Origin: Agrocybe praecox
Taxonomy: Eukaryota > Basidiomycota > Agaricomycetes > Agaricales > Agrocybaceae
Length of the DNA: 64,000 nt
NCBI GenBank assembly: GCA_964017145.1
Contig: OZ024847.1
Coordinates: 930,001 to 994,000, forward strand
Direction of reading: 5' to 3'
Position 1 is the stretch's first letter. Each line of letters starts with the position of its first letter. Position numbers and translations under genes: made by a program. The notes below the pieces were generated by a model. The model was not told the origin of the DNA, did no database searches, and was given only the letters and a program-made list of their open reading frames with translations. Below, one piece after another: positions 25,849-36,082 of the stretch.

Positions 25849-26508
25849 TGGGTAGGAGGTGAAGGAGCGTGTTCTTGGCCTTTGAAGATATATAATAACC
25901 AGGGACGTTGATCAACACTGTCGTGTCCATATCAATAGCGAAAATAAAAACAAGTAACGTCCGTTGTCCGACAAACTGACAATGACAGTTGTGATCGTGA
26001 ACGTCGTAATCGTGATTTCGTACTCTTGAAAGGCTGTTGAGCTCCCCCTCCAGATAGAACCCCCATGGTAAGTGGCCTGTTATTTGAACCTGTATGACGC
26101 ATACATATAGACGCGGGCTGTGTGATCTTCTCATGCCATACTTGAAGCCATTAAGAGAGCATGATAAACGAATCTGAAGGCATGTGAATTGGTCCTGACA
26201 AGCATCGGTTTTCTGATTATTGGAAGTGATGCGGATGCGTTGATATGGTCATACGGAAGAGCGAGGAAGAAAGAGAAGCTTGAAACTGACGGACGCGACG
26301 ACGGAAGCGGACCGACTACTCCGAGTTAACACACGTGCCTTTGAAATTTGCGCACGCACAGGCCATGTTGGAAAACATATACTTATAGTGGAGACCTCCG
26401 ACAAACTGAACTCCTTAGAACATACTCAATCAGGATCTGTTTACAGAAACTGACCGAGTCTCGCATTTTTAGAAATGCCGCATTCTTCATATCCACTCGA
26501 TGACATTC

Positions 26509-26634
26509 GCGCTCTCTCGTTCAACTGAGAACATGGCCTTTTACGAGGTCTCGAGGACGTTTGGTCGATGATCCCAGCTCGCGCAAGCAAGTTTGGTTTC
26601 TTTGGCCAGCGAGAAGAGCGTCTGTCTGATGGAT
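26509..26634 (+). repeat. About 127-base dispersed repeat, copy 1
   Basis: From cgctctctcgttcaactgag to gcgtctgtctgatggat, this stretch is nearly identical to 28686-28816 within the same unit. Unit A has only the first about 45 bases (12671-12715). No coding function is recognised. Confidence 0.7.
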
Positions 26635-26883
26635 AAATTCCTTTACATATTTACTTATCTTATGTATGTGTTTTATCAATGATTTGCGGTTTATATCTCT
26701 CCTGCCGTCCGTTTAAGTTTTTCTAGAATATTGGTGCTAAAGCCCTTCGGAAAGGACTGCACTTTTTTTTATCTTGCCTTAAACTGCCAAACTTATCGAC
26801 CAATTAGTATCAAAAGATGCAAATGCCTTCTATCAACCTATCGTCTCTGGTATTGATACGTCCAAATGCAAAAATATATAATA

Positions 26884-28038
26884 ATGGACTGCCACCGAAC
26901 GGATGTCCTGCCTACCATGCTTTCCTTTTCCCCCACGTCGACACTACGCTCAATACCTGCAAATGATGCTAGACTGTTATACTCATTCGACATGCTCATG
27001 ATTGCCACCGTCATCACAGGAATTTCCTATGGTTTTCTCACAATGTTATTTTTGAACTGCATTTCCCTTTTACTTCGATCCAAACGTCTGTATTCGAAAC
27101 GAATGCAGCCGTTTTTGATCTCCTATACTACAATTATGTTCCTTTTAAGCACGTGCGCTATGATTCAAGAACTCTACATCTTGAATACCATCTTTTTGGA
27201 GACGATACGGTCGGCGTCATATCGGGTAATAACTTTGAACGATATACCTTACACCACACCGTTAATCATCTGGGGGGCAGATGGTCTATTGGTGAGTTTC
27301 ATTATCCATTCTCTGGAACGACACCCATCTGATTTTGTTGTTGAGATTTGGCGTTGCATATTATTGTACCAAGGCACATCCCGGTTCTGCACACTGGCGC
27401 TAAACGTTTGTCTCGCTATCCTTGCCCTAGCATCTTTCGATGGGGAGGAAAAAGTTTTCACCAAAGAATGTCTAATTTATATTTATACACAGCGGTCGGC
27501 ATCTTATCTTTTCCCGCCCGAGATTTTCAAGATCCTCTTACACCCCTGTTTTCCACCTTCCTAACAGCTATAGTCAACATCATCCTGGTCGCCATACTTT
27601 CCGGTCGCATTTTACACCAGCAAATACGCCTTGCAAACCTTCTTGGTCCCGACACGAACCGAAGGCCACTTTACACGAAGACCTTGACGATGTGTATTGA
27701 ATCATCGGCACTTATCGTCATCATTGGCGCCGTCTGCGTCGTAACGGTATGTGTGGCGGGAGGGGTTTATGTCGTGTTTCCCTATTTACTCCTACCACAT
27801 ATGTGCGTACGTCTATTTTTATCCTTTGTGAAGGATTAGCCAACAGCGTGCACAGGTTATCTCACCGTTGCTCATTGTGTACCGTGTTGCACAAGGAAGG
27901 GTACTTGAGGCGGTCCCTCATAACCAAACGACGGGCGGGGGATCTGTGAGCACGCTGAATTTTGCTATGGGAGGGCCACAGTCGCATACTGTGGGGGGTG
28001 ATTGTTCCGTTCAGGAAATATCAAGGGAGCGTATGTAA
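26884..28038 (+). pseudogene. Seven-TM integral membrane protein, unit B (splice donor lost)
   Basis: The counterpart of the 12821 gene, with the same four-exon layout. At the intron-2 donor the G of GT is changed to A (position 27440; tttcg|gtgggg in unit A, tttcg|atgggg here). Without splicing the frame runs on to a stop at 27564 and loses TM5-TM7. The downstream exons (about 27491-27806 and 27847-28038) are otherwise well preserved, including the tail ending SREM-like before the stop. No replacement donor in the right phase is obvious, so the copy is probably non-functional or gives a four-TM product. Recent loss is inferred from the intact downstream frames. Confidence 0.65.
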
Positions 28039-28386
28039 CATACGTCTTGAATTTGAAAGCCCTACGTACTATCACGTTATAGGAGTCGCAAAAAAATCAG
28101 CACTGTTCCCAGACATCTTGAATCTCCAGAAATCATACTTGCGTGTACGCGAATACGTTCTTTCGATCCAGAATGCGTGGCCTTCTTAAACTTTTGACAG
28201 CTTCGCTCTATATGAGACGGAGCACCAAACGGTTGATGTCGCTGCGTTTATTCGTGATTACACTCCGGCAAATGGTCAATTTAACCCCTCCCATCGCGGT
28301 TACCTCAAAATTCGAGGTGTTCAAAGTACAAAAGGCACTAATTTCAACCTAGCAAACATCTTCCCCTCCTTTCACCTTCCTAAGTC

Positions 28387-28680
28387 GTGGCCTCATCAAC
28401 GTCCTGGCCCTCGACGACAGTGGGACCCATAACCTCCGATCTAGATAAAGCACTATCATACGCCTTCCAAATGACGATGGTCGCAACCGTGCGCGCAGGC
28501 ATTGTGTACGTGTACGGGTTTCTGACGATGTTATCTTTCAACTGCATCTCGCATCTACTTCGATCTAAACATCTGTATTCGAAGCGGATGCGGCCGTTTT
28601 TTCTTATTCACACGACGATCATGTTCCTGTTAAGCACGGGTGCGATGGATTCAGGAAATTATTATCTTAAATCTTGCGTT
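28387..28680 (+). pseudogene. Broken seven-TM gene, unit B
   Basis: The counterpart of 14303-14640. The start codon is changed (gtg for atg at 28387) and two codons are inserted in TM1 (GIVYVYGFLTML). The conserved SKHLYSKRMRPF and TIMFLLSTGAM follow. The coding similarity then stops where the 127-base repeat copy begins (28686). Nothing of TM3 to TM7 remains. Confidence 0.7.
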
Positions 28681-28685
28681 TTTGG

Positions 28686-28816
28686 GCGCTCTCTCGTTCA
28701 ACTGAGAACATGGCTTTCCTTCGTGAAGCTCTCGAGGACGTTTAGTCGCTGATCCCCAGCTCGCGCAAACAAATTTGGTTTCTTCGGCCAGCGAGAAGAG
28801 CGTCTGTCTGATGGAT
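28686..28816 (+). repeat. About 127-base dispersed repeat, copy 2
   Basis: The second copy of the sequence at 26509-26634. It directly abuts the point where the seven-TM pseudogene loses similarity, so it marks the rearrangement breakpoint. Confidence 0.7.
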
Positions 28817-29122
28817 CCTATTGTATACGAACACAATCAATCATAGAATTTATGTATGCTTTCTACTGCTTTTAAGGAGCTTATTGGAATTCGTTTTTTT
28901 AATATGTTCTTTTCTGCTTTGGTTGAAGTTAGTTCGAGCACGGTCTTTGAGGAAGTCAGTTTCCAACAATCTCCACGGTATTGCGGACAATACTTCTCCG
29001 GCTCAGAAGGGTGAGCCAGCTTGTCATGACTCATGAATATGTTCGTGCTCAGAGTCGAACCGACACTATCTGAGTTCGCGCCCAGTTCGCACTTGGGATC
29101 GAGTGATAAGGACGAGTCGCTG

Positions 29123-29778
29123 TAAATTTCTGCTAATAGTAATAGTAAAACTTAAACTTGAAATGGCTGTGCACGCGAGCAGAAGCGCCCAAGACTCCGT
29201 GAGCAGGTCGACATACCATTAGAACAAAACTTGAAAAAATTTAGAGCCTTCTAATATTGATGCATGAATCAAACGATGCTGAGATATTCCGAATACGACA
29301 CGAGCTACAAATACAATTTATAGATGGGGTTCCGATGTAAGAGAAAAATCTATTTCAAAACATGTAAAAATGGGCGTCTAGAGTGCGGTCTAGTTATGGT
29401 ACGAAAATGGAAGTGTCCAATGAATAAATGAATCATAAAAATACAGCAAGTATATAATCGTAAACGAGAAATATGAAATAGATAGAAAAACGTGGGCGTT
29501 GACGACGGACGTAAAGAGAGGAACGAATTCCGAATGGGTTAGATGAGGAGAACAAATAGAAATGTCCGATGAATAAGATAAGAAAAGGATGAAAATACAC
29601 TAGTATGTAAAGAATTGTGAATGGTGGGATACATGGTACAGATTGAAAGGAAAAGATTTACGAGTTAATAATGATGGGATGTGAAGAAGGAAGGGAAGTT
29701 GGAGAAGAATAAGACGAGAAAATATATACACTGATTTTCTTCAGGAAAGACAAATCCGAGAACGTAAGTGCTGCCTGT
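29123..29778. other. AT-rich 3' region of left zinc-finger gene
   Basis: No gene is supported. From 29195 it is the mirror of 44548-45131. It probably holds the 3' UTR and terminator of the minus-strand zinc-finger gene. Confidence 0.55.
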
Positions 29779-30959
29779 CTAGAACGCAAGGTCATCCAGG
29801 GTAAGCGAGAACATATCGTAAGATAATCCCAGCTCTGAAACGTCATCCTCGAATGGGAAGGGAGAATTGAAGTAGTCCGTAAGAGAAGGTTCACCGTCCT
29901 GTACTGTCCAAGCGTCCCAGTCGCACGCGTCGATCTGCTGGGGTGCGCCGACGGCAGGCACAGTCATGTTTTGGAAAGGCCCATATGAGCCAGAAGAAGG
30001 CGCTTGAGGCTCAGCATAAGAATAGGGGTACGAGTCAAGCCCCAGACTAAAATCACCCTCGACTTGAGAAGGAAAGACTAGTCCCTCTGAAAACGGGCTG
30101 AGGTCGAATTCGTCGGCGTAATTGTGGGTTTGAGAGAAGTCGAGAGGATGAGCGTCGATCTGGATAGGGCAATTGAATGCCGTATGGTCCACTTGCAAGT
30201 TGAAGTTGTACTGATTCTCGTATAGGGCAGGGGAAAGGTGAGATGCGAAGGACCCCATCACAGGCTCGTATGCATGATCAGAGATTTGGGAATTGTTAGA
30301 AGGCGATCCAACAGATGACACTGGGAGAGAATCGGACGAATCGGACTCGGACGTCTCAGAGACAATTTCTGACCGTTGACGTCTCCTCGCCAAACGTTGG
30401 GCCACGAATCTGCTTTTTTGATGCCTCCGTTCGTGATGAGTAAGTCCAGATTTCGTTCTATGCAGTTCTCCACATGTACGGCATTTGTATTCGGCATCTG
30501 TCGAACTGAAGAAATCCGTCAGATACATTCCCACGAGAATCAGATCCAGCCTGTACTTACTGCTTGCTCTGCATATGGGGCTTCAGCGCGTCTTTGTTCG
30601 AGAACCTCTTTGGACATTGAGTGCACTTGAAAGGATAGCGTCTGTTAGATAAGCATCTGGTCAGTAACGAGTGAATAGTTGAAATAGAAAACAAGGCTTA
30701 CACGTCTTCATCGTCCGAATGAAGTCTTTCATGACGCGTCAAATCACTAGCGCGACTATAAAACTTCTGGCAAACGTCACATTGATGTTTATTCTTGGAG
30801 GGCGCCTATAACGTTATGAAGAGGGTGAGAAACGAATGTCATAATACCAACAAAAGATGTTGCGCCACTCACCACTAAGTTGGAATCACCGCAGGCTCTG
30901 TTGTATGTGCCACCTACACGTGACGTTCTAATTGTAGTCTTCGATTGGACTTTGGGCAT
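29779..30959 (-). CDS. Three-finger C2H2 zinc-finger protein, left-arm copy
   Basis: Four exons on the minus strand starting at 30959 (MPKVQSKTTIRTSRVGG). Splicing gives three fingers of the CX2CX12HX3-4H type: CDVCQKFYSRASDLTRHERL+H, CTQC...HMQSKH (finger 2, joined to exon 4 through a split His codon) and CRTCGELHRTKSGLTHHERR+H. A basic stretch, RLARRRQR, follows and may be a nuclear localisation signal. The rest, about 220 residues, is rich in Ser, Asp, Tyr and Pro. It ends in an acidic-hydrophobic tail, DMFSLTLDDLAF, that looks like an activation domain (inference). It is probably a transcription factor of about 332 residues. It differs from the right-arm copy at several positions in the C-terminal half. 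Confidence 0.8.
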
Positions 30960-31043
30960 TTTGGAAGATTGAGAGGGAGTAGAATACTATCTGAGAAGGT
31001 TGGACGAGTTATTCTGGGACTTTTCACACTCATTGTTCTCTGG

Positions 31044-31051
31044 TATATATA
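31044..31051 (-). promoter_or_regulatory. TATA box, left zinc-finger gene
   Basis: A palindromic TATATATA lies about 85 bases upstream of the ATG at 30959. It is conserved in the right arm at the same distance. Confidence 0.6.
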
Positions 31052-31597
31052 CCCACCATCGCGTCCAACTCCTTCAAGAAAAAAGTGGGTGGATTGGTTT
31101 TCGCTTATTTCTAAAATTACTCTATATATAATCTCGTACTCCAATTTTCTATAATGAGGAGGAGGGGCAGCCAGCCGAAGGCGCAGTTTCCATATATACG
31201 ACCAATCCACCATTTTTTCTTGTTTTTATACCGGTTGTGGAAGGTCCTGAAGACTTTTGTTTTGCCATTTGTTGTGGTATCGGACATGGTTTATTGTTCA
31301 GCAATGCGTATTGATATTTTATTCCTATATAGGTAACTGTTGGGTTGCTATACACCTTGCTAGTAGACAGTTTATAAACACCGACACCTTCCTCGAGCAT
31401 CATCATTGCACATTTACTGCACTGTTGGATACTTACTTGTAACTCACATCGTACCTAGGTTGATTTTATATTACCTCGACCATTGGCTTGCTGTGTTAAC
31501 AGTAAGGTTCCCACTCCCCGAAAATACATATAAAAGGAAATAAAAATGTTGACCATCACGTAATCTTAAATCAGTAGCACATGATTCCTTCCCTTTC

Positions 31598-31755
31598 TGG
31601 TCGCCTCAAAACCCATAATTCAGAAAATGTTGACCGTTTGTGTGCCCTTGTTTTGCTGCGGCTTTACTCCTCCTTTTCTGGTCGCCTCAAACCACATAAT
31701 TCAGAAAATGTTGACCGTTTATTTGCTTATGTTTTGCTGCGTCGTGTTCCCTCCC
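31598..31755 (+). repeat. Two-copy tandem repeat, about 79 bases
   Basis: Two adjacent imperfect copies starting ttctggtcgcctcaaa and containing ataattcagaaaatgttgac (31598-31676 and 31677-31755). They lie within the inserted element. Confidence 0.8.
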
Positions 31756-31850
31756 AATCCTCCTCCCTTACTTTTCTTGACGTCCTCTTACAAGCCCTAT
31801 GTACTATTTATTTATCTTTCCTTTGATTTGAGAACACTGTTTGTTGAATT

Positions 31851-32480
31851 TCAAACGGCTAAATTTTTCTGTCTAGTTATCCTTTCTTCTTCTTTATTGA
31901 GTCTGTCTAACTGCTCGATTCTTTCCATATCTTTCCTCAGGTCCCCCGACGGATGGTTCTTGAACAGCTCGTCTTTGAAGTCTCGTAGAAGGCGTATTGT
32001 TGACCTGCCCCTGCTCCTCGATAGAGCCACGTACACTCCGAATGGTGATAATTCCGCGCCTGTCTTCCGCTGTCCAATGTCGATTATCACGAACTCGATG
32101 GTTTGGCCTTGGGACTTGTAGTCTGTGAAGGCGTATCCAGGTATGATGGGGAATTGTCTTCTCACTATTTTGTGTTTCGGGTTGTCTGTTCCCGTCACGG
32201 TGAACGTTGCTCGTGTCGGTACAAGCGGTACGAGGCCGGTTGGTATGCCTGGAAATCTCAGAGATGTAGGGCTATTTGGTCGGAACAATATCATGGCAGC
32301 AGGATATTTCAGACAAATGGCACCTTCTTTGTTGATCTTGTGTTCGTAGTCCTCTAGTGGGTCCAGTATTATCACCTCAATGGTTCCCCTTGTCCCGTTT
32401 GCGATAGAGGCTTCCACCGCGATGTTAGCTTGGATCATGGCTTTCATACCGATTGCTAGCTCGATAGCGTCGTCTAGATT
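31851..32480 (-). pseudogene. PIF1-like (Helitron-type) helicase, C-terminal fragment
   Basis: About 200 residues of the helicase C-terminal half are open. The conserved parts are IANGTRGTIEVI, the motif V region PGYAFTDYKSQGQTIE and the motif VI region VYVALSRSRGRSTIRLLRDF. Upstream coding similarity reaches about 32480, but the Walker A/B half and any Rep nuclease domain are missing. Such fragments usually come from Helitron RepHel proteins, although a host PIF1-like source cannot be excluded. It is not expected to be active. Confidence 0.75.
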
Positions 32481-33140
32481 TCATTGCGTGTCCTCTGATG
32501 TTTCTTTAGCAATCGGCGGGCTAGCTTCCACACGAAGGGGCTAGGCTACATCTTACGTGTTTTCGCGTTCCTATCATGCGCTCGTCTCAACGTGGTAGAA
32601 TCAATTTAATTACCACTATCTGTTTTCTTCGCCTCCATAACAATGACTTTGTTTATCAAATTGGAATCTTAAAAATTATAAGAATTATTATGCATAGTTT
32701 TATTGATCAATTATCAATACGAACAGGCTTAAGTCAGACAGCAAGCCTGTTTGGAGACGAAGTCGACCGCTAGTTTAAACTACGTTCGTTATTGATAAAT
32801 CTTATTGCATAATTAGATACACTGCAATCTTGACCCTCATGCTGTACTGTATTGAATATTGTGAGTTCTTTCTTGCTCGTAAATAGTCTACTAGACCAGA
32901 TTTCTCAAATATCTTCAATATTACGGAGTGGGTAGAAGGGAAATGATATCAAAAACTCCATGTATCACGATGGAATGTATCCTCCCAATTGTTTTTCAAC
33001 GCTCAAGCTCCCATCGCGACTGAATTTCAAATACGATAAGATAATAATAATAGCTTAGCGCTTAGATGATGACATCAAAGGATATAAATATCCATGCTAC
33101 ATACGCTCTTAGCGGCTTACGTGCCGGAATGGTCCGAGCA

Positions 33141-33681
33141 TCTGTATTGACATGCAATGACTCGTCAATACACGCTGCCTGTGAAAGATGAGTACTGAGC
33201 GCTGAATCCTTACAGAGTTTCCTGCATTCAATATTGTTCTACTGTGATGATTTCCTGTTCTTTACTTCCCGAAGCAGCCCGGGAAACCGAAGCTTGGATA
33301 GAATATTTTTGGATGTGCATTCATTTTTGCCGTCCCTCCTTATACGAGTAGTTACATACTCTGAAAATAACATCAATAATGTATTCCCGTGCTGTTGCAG
33401 ATGTTACTGCACATACTGGATCTGCCATTGAAGAAACGAGGTCGGCTGATGATTGAGAGGCCCGTTGAAGTTATATCGGACAAATCACAAGTAAGTTTAA
33501 CTGCATGTACTTCGATTGTGCTCATTGACCAGAAATTTTATCAAAAAAAAGAAAGGTGTTGCCGTCGAAAGCAAAAATCAAACGGTAGGTTCGGCAAATA
33601 AAATGCCGATGAGGACAAACAAATAACGCGTCAGTCACAAAAATTGTGACTTTCTGATCATCGTTCACGACAACCACCACG
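33141..33681. other. Intergenic stretch between inverted repeat and PSF1
   Basis: No supported gene. The inverted repeat ends at about 33140. The last 60 bases form the PSF1 promoter. Confidence 0.5.
33626..33631 (+). promoter_or_regulatory. MCB-like (MluI cell-cycle box) upstream of PSF1
   Basis: ACGCGT lies about 50 bases before the PSF1 start codon, and a second ACGCGT lies just inside the coding region (about 33690). In yeasts this hexamer is bound by MBF and drives G1/S expression of replication genes. Its use here is inferred. Confidence 0.4.
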
Positions 33682-34278
33682 ATGAGTGACACGCGTCAAT
33701 ATGGCGAGCTCGCCACTCAACTCGTCATGGAATCCAGGAGATCCACACAGACGGATACTTTACTCAAGTACAACGACTCCTTAGTGCGTCAAATTATCCG
33801 CGAACAACGCGATCTCGAGAAGGCTATCGATGGACTCTTGATAGATGGACGACCTCCACCGCCTGCGCTCCTCATAATTCAGACCGCGATCAACAGGAAC
33901 AAGCGCTGCTTACTGGCGTATCACTCTCATCGCGTTGATCGCCTCAGGGACATGTATTGGGCTGTGGGAGGCGCTCTTCCCCATATTCTCTCCAACCAGG
34001 ATACTCGCAGCAAAATGTCACCACATGAAGTGGACTATCTGCGGCAGTATCACAACTCCGTAATGGAGTTCCGGTCCGAGTTTTCGCATGAGCTGGATAT
34101 CACAGCCAGTATCACCAATCCGCCGAAGGACCTCCACGTTCTTGTTCGAGTGATCAGGGATTGCGGTACCATCCAAACAGAGCTTGGAACCATCGACTTT
34201 CAAAAAGGACAACGTTTCATGGTTCGGAGAGCCGATATCGAACACCTTATTGTACAAGGGTATCTGGAGGAGGTTTGA
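33682..34278 (+). CDS. PSF1: DNA replication complex GINS subunit PSF1
   Basis: A single uninterrupted frame of 198 residues, the usual length for PSF1. GINS (SLD5-PSF1-PSF2-PSF3) joins MCM2-7 and CDC45 in the replicative helicase in the nucleus. Recognisable family blocks are LLKYNDSLVRQIIREQRDLE, NKRCLLAYHSHRVDRLRDMYW in the helical A domain, SPHEVDYLRQY, and the C-terminal B-domain segment LVRVIRDCGTIQTE...GQRFMVRRADIEHLIVQGYL. It starts at the first ATG after a CACCACG-type context. It is the first gene of the conserved block between the inverted-repeat arms, and DUF2358 follows 111 bases downstream on the same strand. Confidence 0.93.
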   Translation: MSDTRQYGELATQLVMESRRSTQTDTLLKYNDSLVRQIIREQRDLEKAIDGLLIDGRPPPPALLIIQTAINRNKRCLLAYHSHRVDRLRDMYWAVGGALPHILSNQDTRSKMSPHEVDYLRQYHNSVMEFRSEFSHELDITASITNPPKDLHVLVRVIRDCGTIQTELGTIDFQKGQRFMVRRADIEHLIVQGYLEEV

Positions 34279-34389
34279 CCAAGGGGGCTGTAACGCCGTT
34301 GCCAAACAAACTTCATCATTCCGTGACACCGTCACGCGGTGGATCCGCCAGCCTCGTCGACGCGTTTCTTGTTTTCCACAACACAGGTC

Positions 34390-35480
34390 ATGTTAAGTAG
34401 ACCTATATCGCTTTCTTCAATTTCTACCAAACCGATTCAACTTCCCGCAAGATCTCCCAGGAATGTCTTATCACGTGTGAAGACTCCACGCAGAGTTTCA
34501 ACACGGTCTTATCATCCAGCTGTGTCCCCTAAAACCGACAATATCGAATCCGTATCGAGAAACTATTCACCCCGCTCTAATTCTGCTTCTAATCCCCCAC
34601 CGGACCCACATGAACACCAGATTCCGGATCAGGAATGGGAAATTAGGACAGGTGATTGACAGACCACGATGCTGCAATCATGACGTTCAGCTAAGATACA
34701 ACTAGGCCGCGCCATATTTGTCTTGCAGGAAACGCTGCCAGAATTCTTCAAAACTGGTCTAATCACTTCTGTGAACAAACTCACGGGGGCACCTCAACCA
34801 GCTGGTTCCATCATACCAACTGCCAATGTCAATTTCTTGGAACCCCATATCCTGGACGACGACGCGGAAGCCATATACAGTCCCAACGTCCGCCTATCCT
34901 ATACACCCCCTGCTACACTCCCGCCACCATTTCCGAAGACTTTCCACATTGAAGGTGCCTGATTTCCACTCTCCGTTACAGGTTATTTCTAATCATAAAT
35001 TTCCAGGCTTCCAGTTATACTTGGCTTCGTCGAGCTTAATTAGGCATACAATGATGGCCCTCTATTCTGATCTCGCTGTGGAGAATATGAAGCTTGTCAT
35101 TGACACCCCTCCAGACGTATCCGACGGTAGCAGGAAACGAAGGATTAGCAGGGAGAAAAGTCTTATTCTGCGTCAGAATATAACTGGAACCGCTCGTGTC
35201 AGCGGAAAGCTCGGGGAATGGACTGTGTACGTTTTTAAGACTTTTTGCTCCCTCATCGCGCTTAACTTGCCTCAGTGAATCGACGTATACATTTTCGCCC
35301 ATAACAGGGCTTATACACCATCACACTGTCAACTCAATCCACCCTGCACCTCACGAAGCTGTGTATGACTCTCTGCGGCTCAGCTTGGGGAAGCTTCTGG
35401 GACTCGGAAACACTGGCCCTGGGGCGACGGCTAACAGTACTGTATTCAAAGGGGAAATGGATGGCGGACAAGAAATTTAA
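34390..35480 (+). CDS. DUF2358-like (C6orf136-type) protein, probably mitochondrial
   Basis: Four exons. The start is at 34390 (MLSRPISLSSISTK...), giving a basic, Ser/Arg-rich N-terminus typical of a mitochondrial presequence. Intron 1 is best taken from gtgatt to caactag, restoring GRAIFVLQETLPEFFKTGL. Intron 2 (gtgcct...ttccag) joins FHIEG to FQLYLASSSLIRH. Intron 3 (gtacgt...cctcag) joins GKLGEWTV to ESTYTFSPITGLIHHH. The last part, ITGLIHHHTVNSIHPAP, is the characteristic end of this family, whose function is unknown. Total length is about 280 residues. The family call comes from the C-terminal pattern and is fairly secure; the location is predicted from the presequence only. Confidence 0.7.
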
Positions 35481-36082
35481 AGACACTGTGTTCGATATCT
35501 AGGCTGTAGGAGAAGTTCAGTAAGCTCATCCCCGCTCATAAAAGTAAATCAATTATGTCTATTTCTATATTGTAGAAAAGAATATATTTTCCTGAACCCA
35601 GTGAAATGCGTCGGTCTTGATACCCCAGGACTTCGGTTCAGCCTTTATCCAAAACAGAATATCCCAGTTCGCGTTTATATGTAGGAACTCTGAATATGAC
35701 ACAGTACCGCGATGCGTAGTGAACACGCTTCTACCTGCAAGGTGCGATTTAAATAGATCCACTTATCGGCCTTACCCTCCACTGGGGTTATAGGTGCGTT
35801 TTCCAATGTCCATGACGAATACTTCAATCAGACTTTGGCTAACGCAGTTCGAACAGTCAACATGCTTTACATCGAGCTGAATAATCATAAACAATGAACG
35901 TTGAACGATGGACCTACAGTGGCTATGTCGCACGACTGTTACAATGCCTGAAGACGCATGTTGCCCTTTCAACAATGAAACGCTGTGCTTTGTGCCTGGC
36001 CATGTCATTACAAAACGAGGGCCCGATCATCAGAAATCCGACCGTATTAAAGCTGCAGCTCGCTAGTTGGGTCGATAACAAG
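35481..36082. other. Intergenic region
   Basis: No gene is supported. It contains short open frames only, on both strands. It separates the DUF2358-like gene from the DUF1996 gene. Confidence 0.5.

Larger units (their letters stand above)
15533..29122 (+). repeat. Tandem segmental duplication, unit B
   Basis: This is the second direct copy of the unit seen at 940-15496. All the genes and pseudogenes are present in the same order and strand, with point differences and small indels throughout. It carries its own changes: an extra block at about 26554-26785, loss of the TATA stretch before TPR 2, and a splice-donor mutation in the seven-TM gene. Confidence 0.9.
31483..32773 (+). mobile_element. 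Helitron-like insertion in left inverted-repeat arm
   Basis: The right arm gives the empty site: read in the same direction it is cctcgagcA|Tttaaac. The left arm reads cctcgaccA|TTGGC...CTAG|Tttaaac, so 1291 bases sit exactly between A and T with no target duplication. The right end has CTAG followed by T. A perfect 9-bp hairpin lies 22 bases inside it (32722-32730 with 32743-32751, 12-base loop). A 10-base inverted pair, GGCTTGCTGT, lies at 31485-31494 and 32738-32747. These are Helitron hallmarks (A/T target, CTRR end, subterminal hairpin). The left end is TT rather than TC, and the helicase fragment points away from the CTAG end, so the element is atypical or chimeric. Confidence 0.7.
29195..33140 (+). 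repeat. Large inverted repeat, left arm
   Basis: This sequence matches the reverse complement of 42487-45131 along its whole length, apart from a 1291-base insertion (31483-32773) present only here. Without the insertion the arm is about 2655 bases, against about 2645 in the right arm. Landmarks are ctccgtgagcaggtcg at the outer end and cttacgtgccggaa at the inner end. It carries one complete C2H2 gene. Confidence 0.9.

Noticed and set aside
29031..29100. tRNA-like segment with a GTTCGA-type T-loop on the minus strand
   Set aside because: Only a T-arm-like hairpin is seen. No acceptor stem, D-arm or anticodon arm fits around it, and the unit A copy does not preserve it.
31598..31755. CRISPR-like repeats
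   Set aside because: Only two adjacent copies of about 79 bases without spacers; this is a plain tandem duplication in a eukaryotic element.
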